Both the position numbers and the translations under genes were made by a program. 64,000 bases of DNA, taken from the NCBI GenBank assembly GCA_012184525.1, contig WOFQ01000003.1, positions 1,364,001 through 1,428,000 of the forward strand, read 5' to 3'. This document shows positions 11,607 through 21,784 of the stretch, one piece after another. The notes below the pieces were generated by a model that was not told the DNA's origin, searched no databases, and saw nothing but the letters and a program-made list of their open reading frames with translations. Origin of the DNA: Xenoacremonium recifei. Taxonomy: Eukaryota > Ascomycota > Sordariomycetes > Hypocreales > Nectriaceae. Numbering within the stretch: the first letter of the stretch is position 1; each line of letters begins with the position of its first letter.

Positions 11607-12888
11607 TTACAGCTGGCCGGCGCAGTTGAAGTCCTTGAGGGCCTCGGTGACACGGGCAGTCATGGTCTTCTCACCCTCGCGGACCCAGACACGGGGCTAG
11701 TGGCATTAAGTTAGCATTCGCAAATCAAAGGTTAGATACGGGGTAACTCACGTCGAAGAACTTCTTGTTGGGCTTGTCCTCGCCATCGGGGTTGCCAACG
11801 GCAGTCATGAGGTAGTCCTTCTTGTTGATCATGTAGTCTCGGATGCCGGCCATGTAGGCGAACTGCATGTCGGTGTCCATGTTGACCTTGACGACACCGT
11901 GGCCGATGGCGTCGAGGTACTCCTGCTTGGAGGAGCCAGAGCCGCCGTGGAAGACGAAGAAGACGGGCTTGTCGTTATCAGACTTAATGGCGGCCTTGAC
12001 GTGCTCCTGGTGCTTGCCGAGGAGCTCGGGGTGCAGCTTGACGTTGCCAGGCTTGTAGACACCGTGGACGTTACCGAAGCCAGCGGCGATGGAGAAGTAG
12101 GGGGAGATGGGGGAGAGGGTGTTGTAGATGTTGAGGATGTCCTCGGGCTGAGTGTACAGCGAGGCGTTGTCGACGTCCTCGTTGTTGACACCGTCCTCCT
12201 CACCACCAGTGATACCAATCTCCATCTCGAGCCACTGCTTCATGGGGGCAGCACGCTTGAGGTACTTGGCGGTAGTCTCGACGTTCCAGTCGACGGGCTC
12301 CTCGGAGAGATCGATCATGTGGGAGGAGAACAGGGGCACGCCGTGCTCCTTGAAGTGAGCCTCGTCAGCGTCGAGCATGCCATCGAGCCAGGGGAGCAGC
12401 TTCTTGGCGCAGTGGTCGGTGTGCAGGATGACGGGAACGCCGTAGGCGGGGGCAATGGACTTGATGTAGTGAGCGGCAGCGACAGAGCCAGCGATGGAGG
12501 CGGCCTGGTCGGTGTTGCTCACACCCTACATCGCGAAGAAGACACTAGGTCAGTTATGATGTCACAGTCTCCTCTGGATCGCAACGTACCTTGCCAGCGA
12601 AGTAGGCGGCACCGCCCTGGGAGGTCTGGAGGATGATGGGAGCCATGGCATCGCGGGCAGCCTCAAGAGCAGCGACGACGGTGGAGGAAGAGGTGACGTT
12701 CTAGAAGTCGCGGAGCTGTCAGCAAGGGTGAAGCTTTTTTGGCGATATCAAAAGCAGATATATCACGCTCGCAGACGTACAATGGCGGGGACAGCGAACT
12801 TGTGCTCGCGAGCGTACTCAAAGAGTCGCAGAACGTCGTCGCCGTAGAGGACGCCCGACTTGACGCTCAGAACATCGACAAGACCCAT
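11607..12888 (-). CDS. FBA1: Fructose-bisphosphate aldolase, class II
   Basis: Four exons, 12888-12781, 12700-12590, 12525-11752 and 11696-11607, encode 360 aa, the usual length of fungal Fba1. The enzyme cleaves fructose 1,6-bisphosphate to glyceraldehyde 3-phosphate and dihydroxyacetone phosphate in cytosolic glycolysis and runs in reverse in gluconeogenesis. The metal/catalytic motif HTDH is at residues 108-111; FHGGSGS and the NMDTD segment form the phosphate and substrate site; the C-terminus reads FNCAGQL. Introns are 80, 64 and 55 bp with GTACGT, GTACGT and GTGAGT donors. Codon use is strongly biased to C-ending codons, as in highly expressed fungal genes. The upstream region is long (2.6 kb to the tRNA). 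A 245-codon frame on the opposite strand is only a shadow of this codon bias. Confidence 0.97.
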
Positions 12889-14020
12889 GATTGCGATTGT
12901 TGGTATAGAAGGCGAGAGGTTGATGGAAATGAGGAAAAAAGCTCGAAGAGGTGCGGAGTCGAGGGATTAAAAGGGAGGAAAACCTGTAGCCCAAAAAAAA
13001 TAGTAGATGGTCAGTCTCAAGTTGGTATCGACGGGAGGGTTGGACGAGGAACGGCGGCGCGGGGTTTTCTTGTAGTAATGGATAGAACGAGAGGAGCTGC
13101 TGTGGTTATCGATAAGGGAGGGGAGGGGGGTGGTGGGATGAATGGGAGGCAGGCGCGATGGAGGGGTTGTGATTCAGGGCTGTCTTGTCTTCTCCCATCA
13201 GTTTTTCCAGGAGATGACTCGATGAGCTGATGCATCGCAACCCGCGCGCGATAAGAGCCAGGGCGAGCACCACCAAACACCCCCCGGCCGGCGGAGCGAG
13301 TGCATTGCATCTCGTGTTTCCATTGCCAATTTACAAAGCGCAGACGTCGATTGGCGTGCCGCTACCTGACCGCTTCCCGCGCCGTGGGAAAGCTGTTTTG
13401 CTCCCCGCCAGCGCCAGCGCCAGCAGGCGGGACGAGCTGTCCTGGCAGGCCTCACAAGTGAGCTCATCATGGGCTTGCCCGTCCCGTCCTGTCTCAGCCC
13501 ATGGGCTGCTGCAGAGGGCGGTGTCGGTCGGTGTTCAATCGCTCGCCGTGCTTTCGAGACGGACGCCGCCGACGGATGGTTGGGCTGGTCCTATGCAATC
13601 TGTTGAGCTGCCGCACCGCCGCCGCCGCCTCGACCACGCAGCGCCCAGAGAAACCCATGACGACCGAAGCACCCATGGTGTCCAATCTGCAATCGGGCCA
13701 TGGCCTGTGGTTTGTCTGCGAGCTCACCGCACACCTCAGCCCGGGGCTCGTCGCTCCGAATCCCCGGTGAGGTGAGGCCAGGCGGAGTCGGCGACGTGGT
13801 TGGTGGCTCCCCGGCGGGCTCGGCGGCGGGCTTTCGCTCTACTTCTGACTCCATCCACGCCTACTTGCTCCCGGGCTCTCTCTCGGCGCCGGCGCTCACT
13901 TGAGCTATTTCTTCAGCGACAGCCACGGAGAAGGGGGGAAACGCTGGGACAGCAATGACAGCTCCTCGGTGCTATAGTGGGGTGGAGGCGAATGGGCGCG
14001 GCCATGACGATGTCGCTGAG

Positions 14021-14043
14021 GGGCAGGGCAGGGCAGGGCAGGC
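14021..14043. repeat. GGGCA tandem repeat
   Basis: Four perfect GGGCA units followed by related GGGCAAGG and TAGGGTAG sequence up to about 14065. Possibly a simple microsatellite; no function is evident. Confidence 0.7.
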
Positions 14044-14550
14044 TGAGTAGGGCAAGGTAGGGTAGATGGAGCAAGGGAGTCTGGCGGTCGTCAATCTCAC
14101 TTACACAGGACTTCAGATGGCGACGATGGTGATGGAGTCAAGTTCAATTGGAGCCGTCAATCCGGGGGAGCTCAGTGAGGGGGGGCCCGTCCCGACTTAT
14201 ATCATTGCTCCTCATTGCCGAGCAAGCCTCCTGCCGTAGCCGAACCTTTTCGGGGCAGCTGGGCGCTGGACGGAAACATGCGGGACGGCCTGGCCCTTTG
14301 ATCCATTCATGATCGGGAGGCCCTCCATCTCTCGATGGCCTGCGACGGGCATTTTCGTGTGACCCCCGTCGTCCCCCCGCGCATCAACGGATTTGCAACG
14401 TCCATTGGCCTCAATTGCCACCCATTGACAGACCTTCAGAGCTGGAGCCGCGGTTTGCCGGTCATCACAATCTCCAGCCACTCATCCATCCGCCCATCAT
14501 CATGATGGTTGACGGCCGCGGGCTAACGCATGTAAGGCATTGGGCAAGCT

Positions 14551-14586
14551 TGTGCCTGTATCTGTGCCTGTATCTGTGCCTGTGCC
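14551..14586. repeat. 12-bp minisatellite, about three copies
   Basis: TGTGCCTGTATC twice, then a variant ending TGTGCC. A 12-bp unit is in frame in any reading, so it produces the repetitive CLYLCLYLC-like string in one open frame here, which is not a gene. Confidence 0.7.
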
Positions 14587-15476
14587 GCCGTACGGCATTG
14601 GACAGCATGGCCACGTTTATCCGGCACCTGCAAAGGAAGTTTCCCGGTCTGTCTGTTTACATGCCCCGGTGGACGCAACAGACGATGAAATATACCGCAG
14701 TCAACGGCCCGGTGCTCTTAATAGTCCTCCTGTTGTTGATGCCATCCCCGGTGTGGGTTCCATTCTCAAGAAGCCGTGGCAATCTTCTGCAGGATTTGTC
14801 TTGGAATCTCTCGGCTCTCTCATGTGCTCGTCTCTTCTTACACGGCCCGGGGCCCGCCCCAACCCAACTCGGACTCTCCGGGCTTCATTGTCCGGAACTA
14901 CGAAACAGAGCCGGGAAATCGGAGCTCAGGTGTGTATGTACTCTAACAGAACGTCCCGAATTGTGATCGTGTAGTGCTGTTCTCTGGGGTCCAAGGCATC
15001 AACTCTTGCTTCAGTAAAACATCACGTTACTATCCCCTTGCTATATTAGCATGACCTGATGAGGCTCTTCGTCCCTCTACACCCCCGGTCCTCACCTTAT
15101 TATCCGCATTGAGCGGCTCCTCTTCCCTCTCACCGACAATCTCATCTCCGAATATGAGGCTTCCCATCATCAGCTCATCCGTCATCCTCCTGCCTGGGCG
15201 CCCAACTCTTGGAAGCCCGGCCCAGCCCCCTTCATCCGTGGTCTTTCATATGACAGTCCCGACAGGATCCAGATGAATTGTAACCCCACCAAGTGCTGGG
15301 GGCGAAGCAGCCCGTCAGATAGCCCCTCCAACCCCGCCCGCTCTGCTGCAAGTTCCCTAGATCCAGAATCCCTGATCCCGCCATACGCCAGTCCAGGCCG
15401 GTGAGGATCCCACCAAGCAGTGTGTCACTAGTCTCCTAGTCGCAGATAGCGTACGGCCTGTCAATTCAAATGGTCG

Positions 15477-15571
15477 GCTTCCGTAGCTCAGTTGGTTAGA
15501 GCTTCGTACTAATACTTACACTCCAAGTCTTGGTGATGCGAAGGTCGCAGGTTCAAGCCCTGCCGGGAGCA
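15477..15571 (+). tRNA. tRNA-Ile (anticodon AAU), intron-containing
   Basis: The cloverleaf folds by eye. Acceptor stem GCTTCCG/CGGGAGC (one G-U pair), D stem GCTC/GAGC, anticodon stem TCGTA/TGCGA (one G-U pair), anticodon loop C-T-AAT-A interrupted after position 37, T stem GCAGG/CCTGC with loop TTCAAGC, discriminator A at 15571. The canonical-position intron is 15515-15535 (21 nt). Anticodon bases 15511-15513 are AAT, read as IAU after editing. A T-rich RNA polymerase III terminator (TTTTTTTTT) follows at about 15590. Confidence 0.9.
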
Positions 15572-15588
15572 ATGCTCACTGCCTACCA

Positions 15589-15600
15589 TTTTTTTTTTGG
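15589..15600 (+). terminator. Poly-T terminator of tRNA-Ile
   Basis: A run of about nine or ten T residues some 18-28 nt after the tRNA 3' end, the usual RNA polymerase III stop signal. Confidence 0.6.
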
Positions 15601-15806
15601 TCCTTTTCGTCTTTTTCAATTCAATAAATAGTACCGTAAAGTGCTGCTCTTTTTTATTCTTGATCGCATGTTGAGCTTCGAGATCCATCTGCCTGACACT
15701 GGCACTTCGGCTGGGGTGCTTAGTCATCCTTCAAGATTTCCCATCTCGGCCCCGGTTCGGAGCACCTGTCCGGCCTCTTTCTACGTCAAGCTCTTCCAGT
15801 CCCGGT

Positions 15807-17207
15807 ATGTCGACAGAGTCAGCATCAACGTCGTTGCTCAACTTCAATGCCCTCTTCGACAACCCGCTCTTTGCGGGCGGCATTGGGCTGGCGTCCCTGG
15901 GCGCCGCCGCCGCCTTCGCCCGCAAAGGCGCCATAGCTGCGATGGGAGCCGCGCGAAAGCGCCTGCTGGTCAATGTCGAGATCAGCAAGCAGGACCCGGC
16001 CTATCCTTGGATCCTCGCCTGGCTGTCGCAACCTCGAGAGAACGCCGGATTCATAGCGTCCCGGCTGACTCGCATTCACAACCTCTCGGTCACCACGACG
16101 ACAGCCTCGAGAACGCCGGGTCTCAGCGGTCCAGCCCATGCGCACTTCTTTCTCCAGCCCGGATATGGACGCCACATCGTTAAGCACGGCGGTGCTTACA
16201 TCGCCGTCAATCGAGAGAAACACAACACAGCGAATATGAACACGGGCGAGCCACACGAGATTGTCCAATTGACTACGCTTTGGGCACATCGACACGTCTT
16301 CGAGGATGTATTCAGTGAAGCGCATAAGCTAGCTGCACAGGCAAACGAAGGAAAGACAATTGTATACTCGGCTCGTGGTATGGACTGGGCGCCTCTTGGT
16401 GATCCAAGAAAGAAGCGCCCCTTGGGCTCGGTGATTCTGGATGAAGGTGTCAAAGAGAGCGTGGTGGCTGACGTTCAGGACTTCTTGAATCGACAGCAGT
16501 GGTATGTGGACCGAGGAATCCCATATCGAAGAGGGTATCTACTTTTCGGTCCTCCTGGAAGTGGCAAGACATCCTTCATTCAGGCACTTGCGGGAGAGCT
16601 GGACTTTAGCGTGGCCATGATCAACCTTAGCGAGATGGGCATGACGGACGACAAGCTGGCATATCTCCTGACGAAACTGCCCAAAAGGAGCATATTGCTG
16701 CTGGAAGATGCCGATGCAGCATTTGTCAACCGGCGGCAGCGTGATGCTGATGGCTACAGCGGTGCTACTGTGACGTTTTCAGGCCTGCTCAATGCGCTGG
16801 ACGGTGTTGCGGCCGGAGAAGAACGTATCGCTTTCCTCACCACAAACCACATTGACCGTCTCGACCCAGCATTGATACGGCCTGGCCGAGTCGATTTCAT
16901 GCTCCGCATCGGCGAGGCTACCCGGTACCAAGCTGCTCAAATGTGGGATCGATTCTACGGAGACGTGGATGAGGATCACGCTGGGCGGGAACGGTTCCTC
17001 GGGAGGTTGGACGAGCTTGGCCTGTTTGGCCTTGACCCAGACGGGAAGCCATCTAACCGACACACCAGCACGGCTGCTATCCAGGGATTGTTCTTGTTCA
17101 ACAAGAACGACATGAAGGGGGCTATTGACATGGCGGAGGGCCTGATTCCGCGTAAGTTTGAAGCCGAAGACGCTGTGCCCGAGGGTGCAATCCGGACGCC
17201 CGCGTGA
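15807..17207 (+). CDS. BCS1: Mitochondrial AAA chaperone Bcs1
   Basis: Single exon, 466 aa (yeast Bcs1 is 456). A single transmembrane helix at about 22-42 (GGIGLASLGAAAAF) is followed by the BCS1_N domain, then the AAA module. Walker A GPPGSGKT is at about 248-255, Walker B LLLEDADA at about 297-304, and the second region of homology includes TTNHIDRLDPALIRPGRVD with the arginine finger. Bcs1 is a heptameric inner-membrane translocase that carries folded Rieske protein across the membrane into complex III; this role is known for the family. The ATG at 15807 is just upstream of the TM helix, matching the family's internal targeting signal. The gene starts 236 bp after tRNA-Ile. Confidence 0.93.
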   Translation: MSTESASTSLLNFNALFDNPLFAGGIGLASLGAAAAFARKGAIAAMGAARKRLLVNVEISKQDPAYPWILAWLSQPRENAGFIASRLTRIHNLSVTTTTASRTPGLSGPAHAHFFLQPGYGRHIVKHGGAYIAVNREKHNTANMNTGEPHEIVQLTTLWAHRHVFEDVFSEAHKLAAQANEGKTIVYSARGMDWAPLGDPRKKRPLGSVILDEGVKESVVADVQDFLNRQQWYVDRGIPYRRGYLLFGPPGSGKTSFIQALAGELDFSVAMINLSEMGMTDDKLAYLLTKLPKRSILLLEDADAAFVNRRQRDADGYSGATVTFSGLLNALDGVAAGEERIAFLTTNHIDRLDPALIRPGRVDFMLRIGEATRYQAAQMWDRFYGDVDEDHAGRERFLGRLDELGLFGLDPDGKPSNRHTSTAAIQGLFLFNKNDMKGAIDMAEGLIPRKFEAEDAVPEGAIRTPA

Positions 17208-17724
17208 AGGGAGCCTCAGCTCAGGAGTCACTGGGCAGTGACGAGTTGAGAGTGTATCAAGAAAGTGTATAACATCTCGTGCTGGTTGGGCGATGTGCAG
17301 CTGCCAGTTTCTGTATCAGTACCCATATTGAGATACCCGGCTATAGTGCATTCCTATTGTAGGATAATTGTGTGAAAAAAAAGTCATCGTTTAGGGTTTG
17401 CAATCATCTGTACTACTTGCCTGCATTATGCGCTCGTGACCGTTGTTTGTTGTACCACAAAACAGTCAACCCCATGTCAGCTGAGAACGGTGGATTCCAC
17501 TGACTGCATCTACAGCTTTGCGCGGCGCCACGCGACATTAGCCTGTTGCCTCAGGTCTGAGCTGAACAAAGAACAACGAACAAAGGAAATCGACGCGAGC
17601 TGGCTTGCACCTTCTCCTCCCAGACTGCACACAAAAACTCATGCGCATCCAAAACCAAATATTCCAGAATCTCTTCCACCTCTGTCACGAATCTTCTCCA
17701 ATCTACTCCCAATTCTCAAACATC
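17208..17724. other. Intergenic region BCS1 / PARG-like gene
   Basis: Tandem genes on the same strand. The frame of the downstream gene is open from 17605, but the extra 40 codons have no conserved character and are treated as leader. No other feature seen. Confidence 0.5.
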
Positions 17725-18918
17725 ATGCCTTTGCCGCTTGGCCAAAGCACGCTCGATTCTTGGATCGCTTATAACGCAGCTCGTCGGGCGAAGCAGCAGC
17801 CTGAGGAGCCTGAGAAGCCCGAGAAGCCCGAGAAGCCTGGCGAGTCTCAAGAGCCCCAGGAGTCTCTCGAATCTCAGCAGCCGCAGCCCTTTGAGGACTC
17901 TCAACTATTGGAACTATACGATGATCCTCGAATTTCTTTCGAGCCCCTGCCATCCGAGGCCATTGAACTACCGGAACCAACCCAGCTACCAGAGTCACAA
18001 GCTTCACAGCCGCAAGCTTTGCCCTCTCCAGCTCCATCAGAATCATCGTCACGGAAATGGCGACGCAATAAGTCTCTCGCGTCCGTAGCCAAAGAGACGC
18101 TTGAAGTCCTGCCCGACATTCTCAAGGATTTACCCAACATCCATGCGCGCAGGTCAAGGGTGTTCTTTGAAGACCGGCTACCGCATCTCGATGCAGCAGA
18201 TTGCCCTAAGCGGACATCTTCAGGAAAGACGACTATCAAGATTGTCAACGATGATTCGTTCAACGCAGCTATCAGGCTGAGTGCTTCTAAGACGCTGGCT
18301 TCTGGCCGTGTTGCTGTGCTGAACATGGCCAGCCATGTCAGTCGCGGCGGTGGTTGGCTCAAGGGTGCGATGGCACAGGAGGAGGCGCTGTGCTATCGCA
18401 GCTCACTCTACCTTTCATTGCCCAAGCTTTCATACCCATGGAAGCAGCGGCAGGGGATCTATTCCCCAGACGTGGTCATCATCCGCTCCGATCAAGCTTC
18501 CGGTCACAAACTCCTCAGGCCGAATATCAGAGCTAATGACCTTCCCGTGGTCAGTGTCTTGAGCATCGCAGCATTGCGCACGCCTCCTCTAGACGAAGTC
18601 CACGTTGAAGTAGGCGGCAAGATGGTCAAGCGGACAGTGTTTTCACTGCCGTCTGATCGCGAGTTGACGAAGAAGAAGATGCGGCTGTGCCTACGGATGG
18701 CTGCCCACCATGGACATGGGTTGCTGGTGCTTGGGGCGTTAGGGTGCGGTGCGTTCCATAACCCGCCGCGGGAGGTGGCCAAATGCTGGCTGGAGGTATT
18801 GAGGGAGGCCGAGTTCCGGGGTGGATGGTGGGAGGAGGTGTGGTTTGCTGTGTTTGACCGGCAGGGAGAAGGAAATCTGGAGATCTTCGAGGAGATCCTG
18901 GGGGGTGTTGAGGTCTAA
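17725..18918 (+). CDS. PARG-like macrodomain protein (TIGR02452/DUF2263)
   Basis: Single exon; the ATG at 17725 gives 397 aa (an upstream in-frame ATG at 17641 or the start at 17605 are alternatives). Residues about 27-110 are disordered and rich in P, E, Q and S, with repeats of EKPEKPEKP. The C-terminal domain carries the PARG signature GGGWLKGAMAQEE at 208-220, including the paired catalytic glutamates, and the following CYRSSLYLSL. This is the microbial-type poly(ADP-ribose) glycohydrolase group. The family hydrolyses ADP-ribose linkages; the substrate here is not known. The first 15 residues contain QSTLDSWI, similar to a PCNA-interacting (PIP) box, suggesting a nuclear role, but this is inference. 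Confidence 0.85.
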   Translation: MPLPLGQSTLDSWIAYNAARRAKQQPEEPEKPEKPEKPGESQEPQESLESQQPQPFEDSQLLELYDDPRISFEPLPSEAIELPEPTQLPESQASQPQALPSPAPSESSSRKWRRNKSLASVAKETLEVLPDILKDLPNIHARRSRVFFEDRLPHLDAADCPKRTSSGKTTIKIVNDDSFNAAIRLSASKTLASGRVAVLNMASHVSRGGGWLKGAMAQEEALCYRSSLYLSLPKLSYPWKQRQGIYSPDVVIIRSDQASGHKLLRPNIRANDLPVVSVLSIAALRTPPLDEVHVEVGGKMVKRTVFSLPSDRELTKKKMRLCLRMAAHHGHGLLVLGALGCGAFHNPPREVAKCWLEVLREAEFRGGWWEEVWFAVFDRQGEGNLEIFEEILGGVEV

Positions 18919-20000
18919 GATGTACAGTATGCAGAGAGGTTTAAGAATACGTTGCTAATTGCAAGCGTACGAACTTTGGCATGGCTGATATCCGAGAGTT
19001 GAATGACGGTTTTTGAGTCGTATTTCGACTTCCATGGCGACCTAGCGCTCTCTCGACAGCACTGTGCAGTGCTTTCTCTCATATAATGTCCAGCTAGAAT
19101 AACCTACAACGATGGGGTCAAAGTCCAGGTACCAGCCCTTTGCTAAATCTTCGCTGTCGACCTGTCCTTGGAACTTACTTCTTACCAAACCTAAGTGTCT
19201 TTCCCTTAACAGTCTCAGGCTTAGATCAATTCTTGACATATAAACATCCCACAATCATATTCACATTTGTTGTATCTAAGAATCAAGAGTGTTAGGGTAT
19301 CTCTCTCGTCATCTCTCAGCAAATGGCATAATCAAGCTGAATTCGACAACATCACGAAACCGTTACAACATCAATTGCTGTCCCCACGCTAGGTCGTCCC
19401 ATTTCGGGGCCCTGTCTCACTCTTTTTCCCACTCGGGCCGTCACCGCAAGGCGCAAAACTCTGTTTCCGGGGGCGTCGATGTCGTGATCAACATTGGGAA
19501 TGGCGCAGCGGAAATGCCAAGCGGGTGTGTGGCCAGGCCAATGGAGCTGGGCGAGCCGACACAGAGAAACGACAAATATTAACAGCGTGCAAGAGCAGTT
19601 CGTTTTAGCCTCACGCCGCCGCAAGCGAATCGACGGAGATACGGGAGGGAGTTCGCGGGACTAAGCAGCTCTTGACTCGCACTACTCCGTATCTACGTCA
19701 GATCCTCTAGTCGCTTCGGGGTTTTCCAGCTTCACGCCTCCAGGGATGAGGGCGGGGGGGCAAGACTTCTGATCCACGCTCGTCGACGCTCTACACCCGG
19801 GAGCGTTAGTGCGATGGAGCCCTGGCGATGCTCGTCGCCATCCTTCGAGGTGATGAAGGGGTTTTTTCTCTGTTGTTCTCCAGCTTGGCGGCGGCTGCGA
19901 CGCTGGGGTGAAGGTGAGCGGTCTTACTTATCAACGGAGCCTCCCCTCCCGCGGGCCGTCGCCAAAGCCGCTCCTACATCTTCCACCGCACAACATCATC
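18919..20000. other. Intergenic region upstream of permease
   Basis: 1.08 kb separating two plus-strand genes; it should contain the permease promoter and a leader beginning after about 19800. Open frames of 70-97 codons on both strands lack domains. No clear regulatory motif was recognised. Confidence 0.5.
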
Positions 20001-21784
20001 ATGTTTGGCAAATCCCAGGACGGAGGCCGTGGCCCGGCTGCCGGCGGCGCAGACTCGGGCCCGGAGTTCTACGGCGACGGTTACGGCTACAATGCCGCCG
20101 CGTATGACACGGGTTCGCATAATATCGACTCGAGCGATACCGACAATATCGATCCGGACTCGGGCGTCAAGCGCGGGCTGAAGAACCGCCATTTGTCGAT
20201 GATGGCACTGGCGGGCATTATTGGTCCAGGTTTGCTTGTTGGTGCTGGCGGTGCGTTGAGTAACGGCGGACCAGCGTCGCTACTCATCGGATTCGGTGTA
20301 ATTGGTAAGTGATGTTTATTTCGAAGAATGCACAAGATCAGACCAACCGAGTTGTCGCGGTGCATGATGCTGCACGGAGGACTAACATACCGGGTCTAGG
20401 CATTATCGCATTCTCCATCATGCAGTCTCTCGGTGAGATCACGACACTGTATCCCGGCGGAGGCTCCTTCGTCTCGCTCGCCGAGCGCATGGTCGACAAG
20501 TCCTTCTCCGTCGCTGTGGGCTGGAACTACTTCATCATCTGGGCTGCCGTGCTGGCCAACGAGTACAATGTCATCTGCAGCATCCTGACCTACTGGGCCG
20601 ACGAGGTGCCGCTTTGGGGCTACTTCCTGATCCTCTGGACGCTCTTCATGGGCTTCCAGCTGCTAGGCGTTGAAGCCTTTGGCGAGGCTGAGTTCTGGCT
20701 TGCGCTGTTCAAGATCCTGGGCCTCACGGCCTACTTCATATTCTCCATTGTCTACGTCTCGGGAGGTCTCATCGGCCAGCATGGGGCCATCGGATTCCGC
20801 TACTGGCATGATCCGGGCGCCTTCAACGGGAACGGCTTCCGCGGCGTGGCCACCGTCTTCGTCTTCTGCTCGACCTTCTACTCCGGTGTTGAGTCAGTGG
20901 CCGTTGCAGCGACGGAAACACGCAATCCGGGCGTTGCAGTGCCGCAGGCCATTCGACAGGTGTTCTGGCGCATCATCTTCGTGTACATGGGCTCAGCTTT
21001 CTTCTTCGGCATCACCTGCCCCGCGAATGCAGATGGCCTTGTCAACGGCGGTGCCAAAGCCCTGCAGAGCCCGATGACTATTGCGATCCAGAACGCTGGG
21101 TGGCAGGGAGGTGTTCATCTTATCAACGCCTTCATCCTCGTCACTTGTCTCTCGGCTATCAATTCGTCCATTTACATCGGCTCGCGAACCGTCCTTTACA
21201 TGGCGCAATCTGGCAAGGCGCCGCGCTTCCTCGGCTGGACCAACAACCGCGGCGTACCCGTCTGGGCGATCCTCCTGACTAACGCTGTCGGCGCCATATC
21301 CATGATGAATGTGTCAACCGGTGCTGCCAAAGCTTACAGCTACATCGTCAATCTTTCAGGCGTCAGCGCATTCTTGGTCTGGGGCAGCATCAGTCTCATT
21401 CACATCCGTTTCCGCCGCGCCTGGCAGGCACAGCAGCGCAGTGTCAGCGAGCTGCCCTACAAGGCGATGTTCTACCCGCTGACGGCATGGTTTGGCCTCG
21501 GTGCATGCATCTTCTTGGCGCTGGTGCAGGGCTGGACGACCCTGTCACCGTTTGATGCCGGGAACTTCGTCGATGCGTACATCTTGCTGCCGCTCTTTGG
21601 CGTCATCTATGGCGTGTGTAAGCTGTACTGGCGGGGAAGGGATCCCATCAAGCGCAGCTGGGAAATTGATCTTGATTCCGGCAGGAGGACGGACCTGGAT
21701 CGGAAGGGTTATGCTGATGAGGGGCTGGCGGCGGAGGAGTCAGTGCATGTTCCGTTTTGGAAGAAGGTCTGGAATTGGTTTTGA
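20001..21784 (+). CDS. Amino-acid permease (APC superfamily, fungal YAT type)
   Basis: Exons 20001-20304 and 20400-21784 encode 562 aa; the 95-bp intron has a GTAAGT donor and TCTAG acceptor and splits TM2. The cytosolic N-terminus (about 65 residues) is rich in G, D and S. It leads into the APC signature GIIGPGLLVGAGGAL in TM1, followed by ITTLYPGGGSF and the ERMVDKSFSVAVGWNYF segment of TM3. About 12 hydrophobic helices follow, with FCSTFYSGVESVAVAATETRNPGVAVPQAI in the TM6-7 region (consensus E-x-x-x-P). The C-terminal tail is short and ends in KKVWNWF. It is a plasma-membrane proton-coupled amino-acid importer by family; specificity cannot be read from the sequence. Both yeast Gap1-like and Dip5/Put4-like roles remain possible. 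Confidence 0.9.

Larger units (their letters stand above)
12889..15476. other. Long intergenic region upstream of FBA1
   Basis: 2.6 kb without a convincing gene. It contains the aldolase promoter and a C-rich leader, a four-copy GGGCA tandem repeat at 14021-14043, and a 12-bp repeat (TGTGCCTGTATC) at about 14551-14586. Frames of up to 183 codons overlap on both strands and lack domains. Confidence 0.5.

Noticed and set aside
11899..12636. 245-codon plus-strand frame over the aldolase gene
   Set aside because: It is the antisense of FBA1 exons; the C-ending codon bias of the real gene keeps the opposite strand open.
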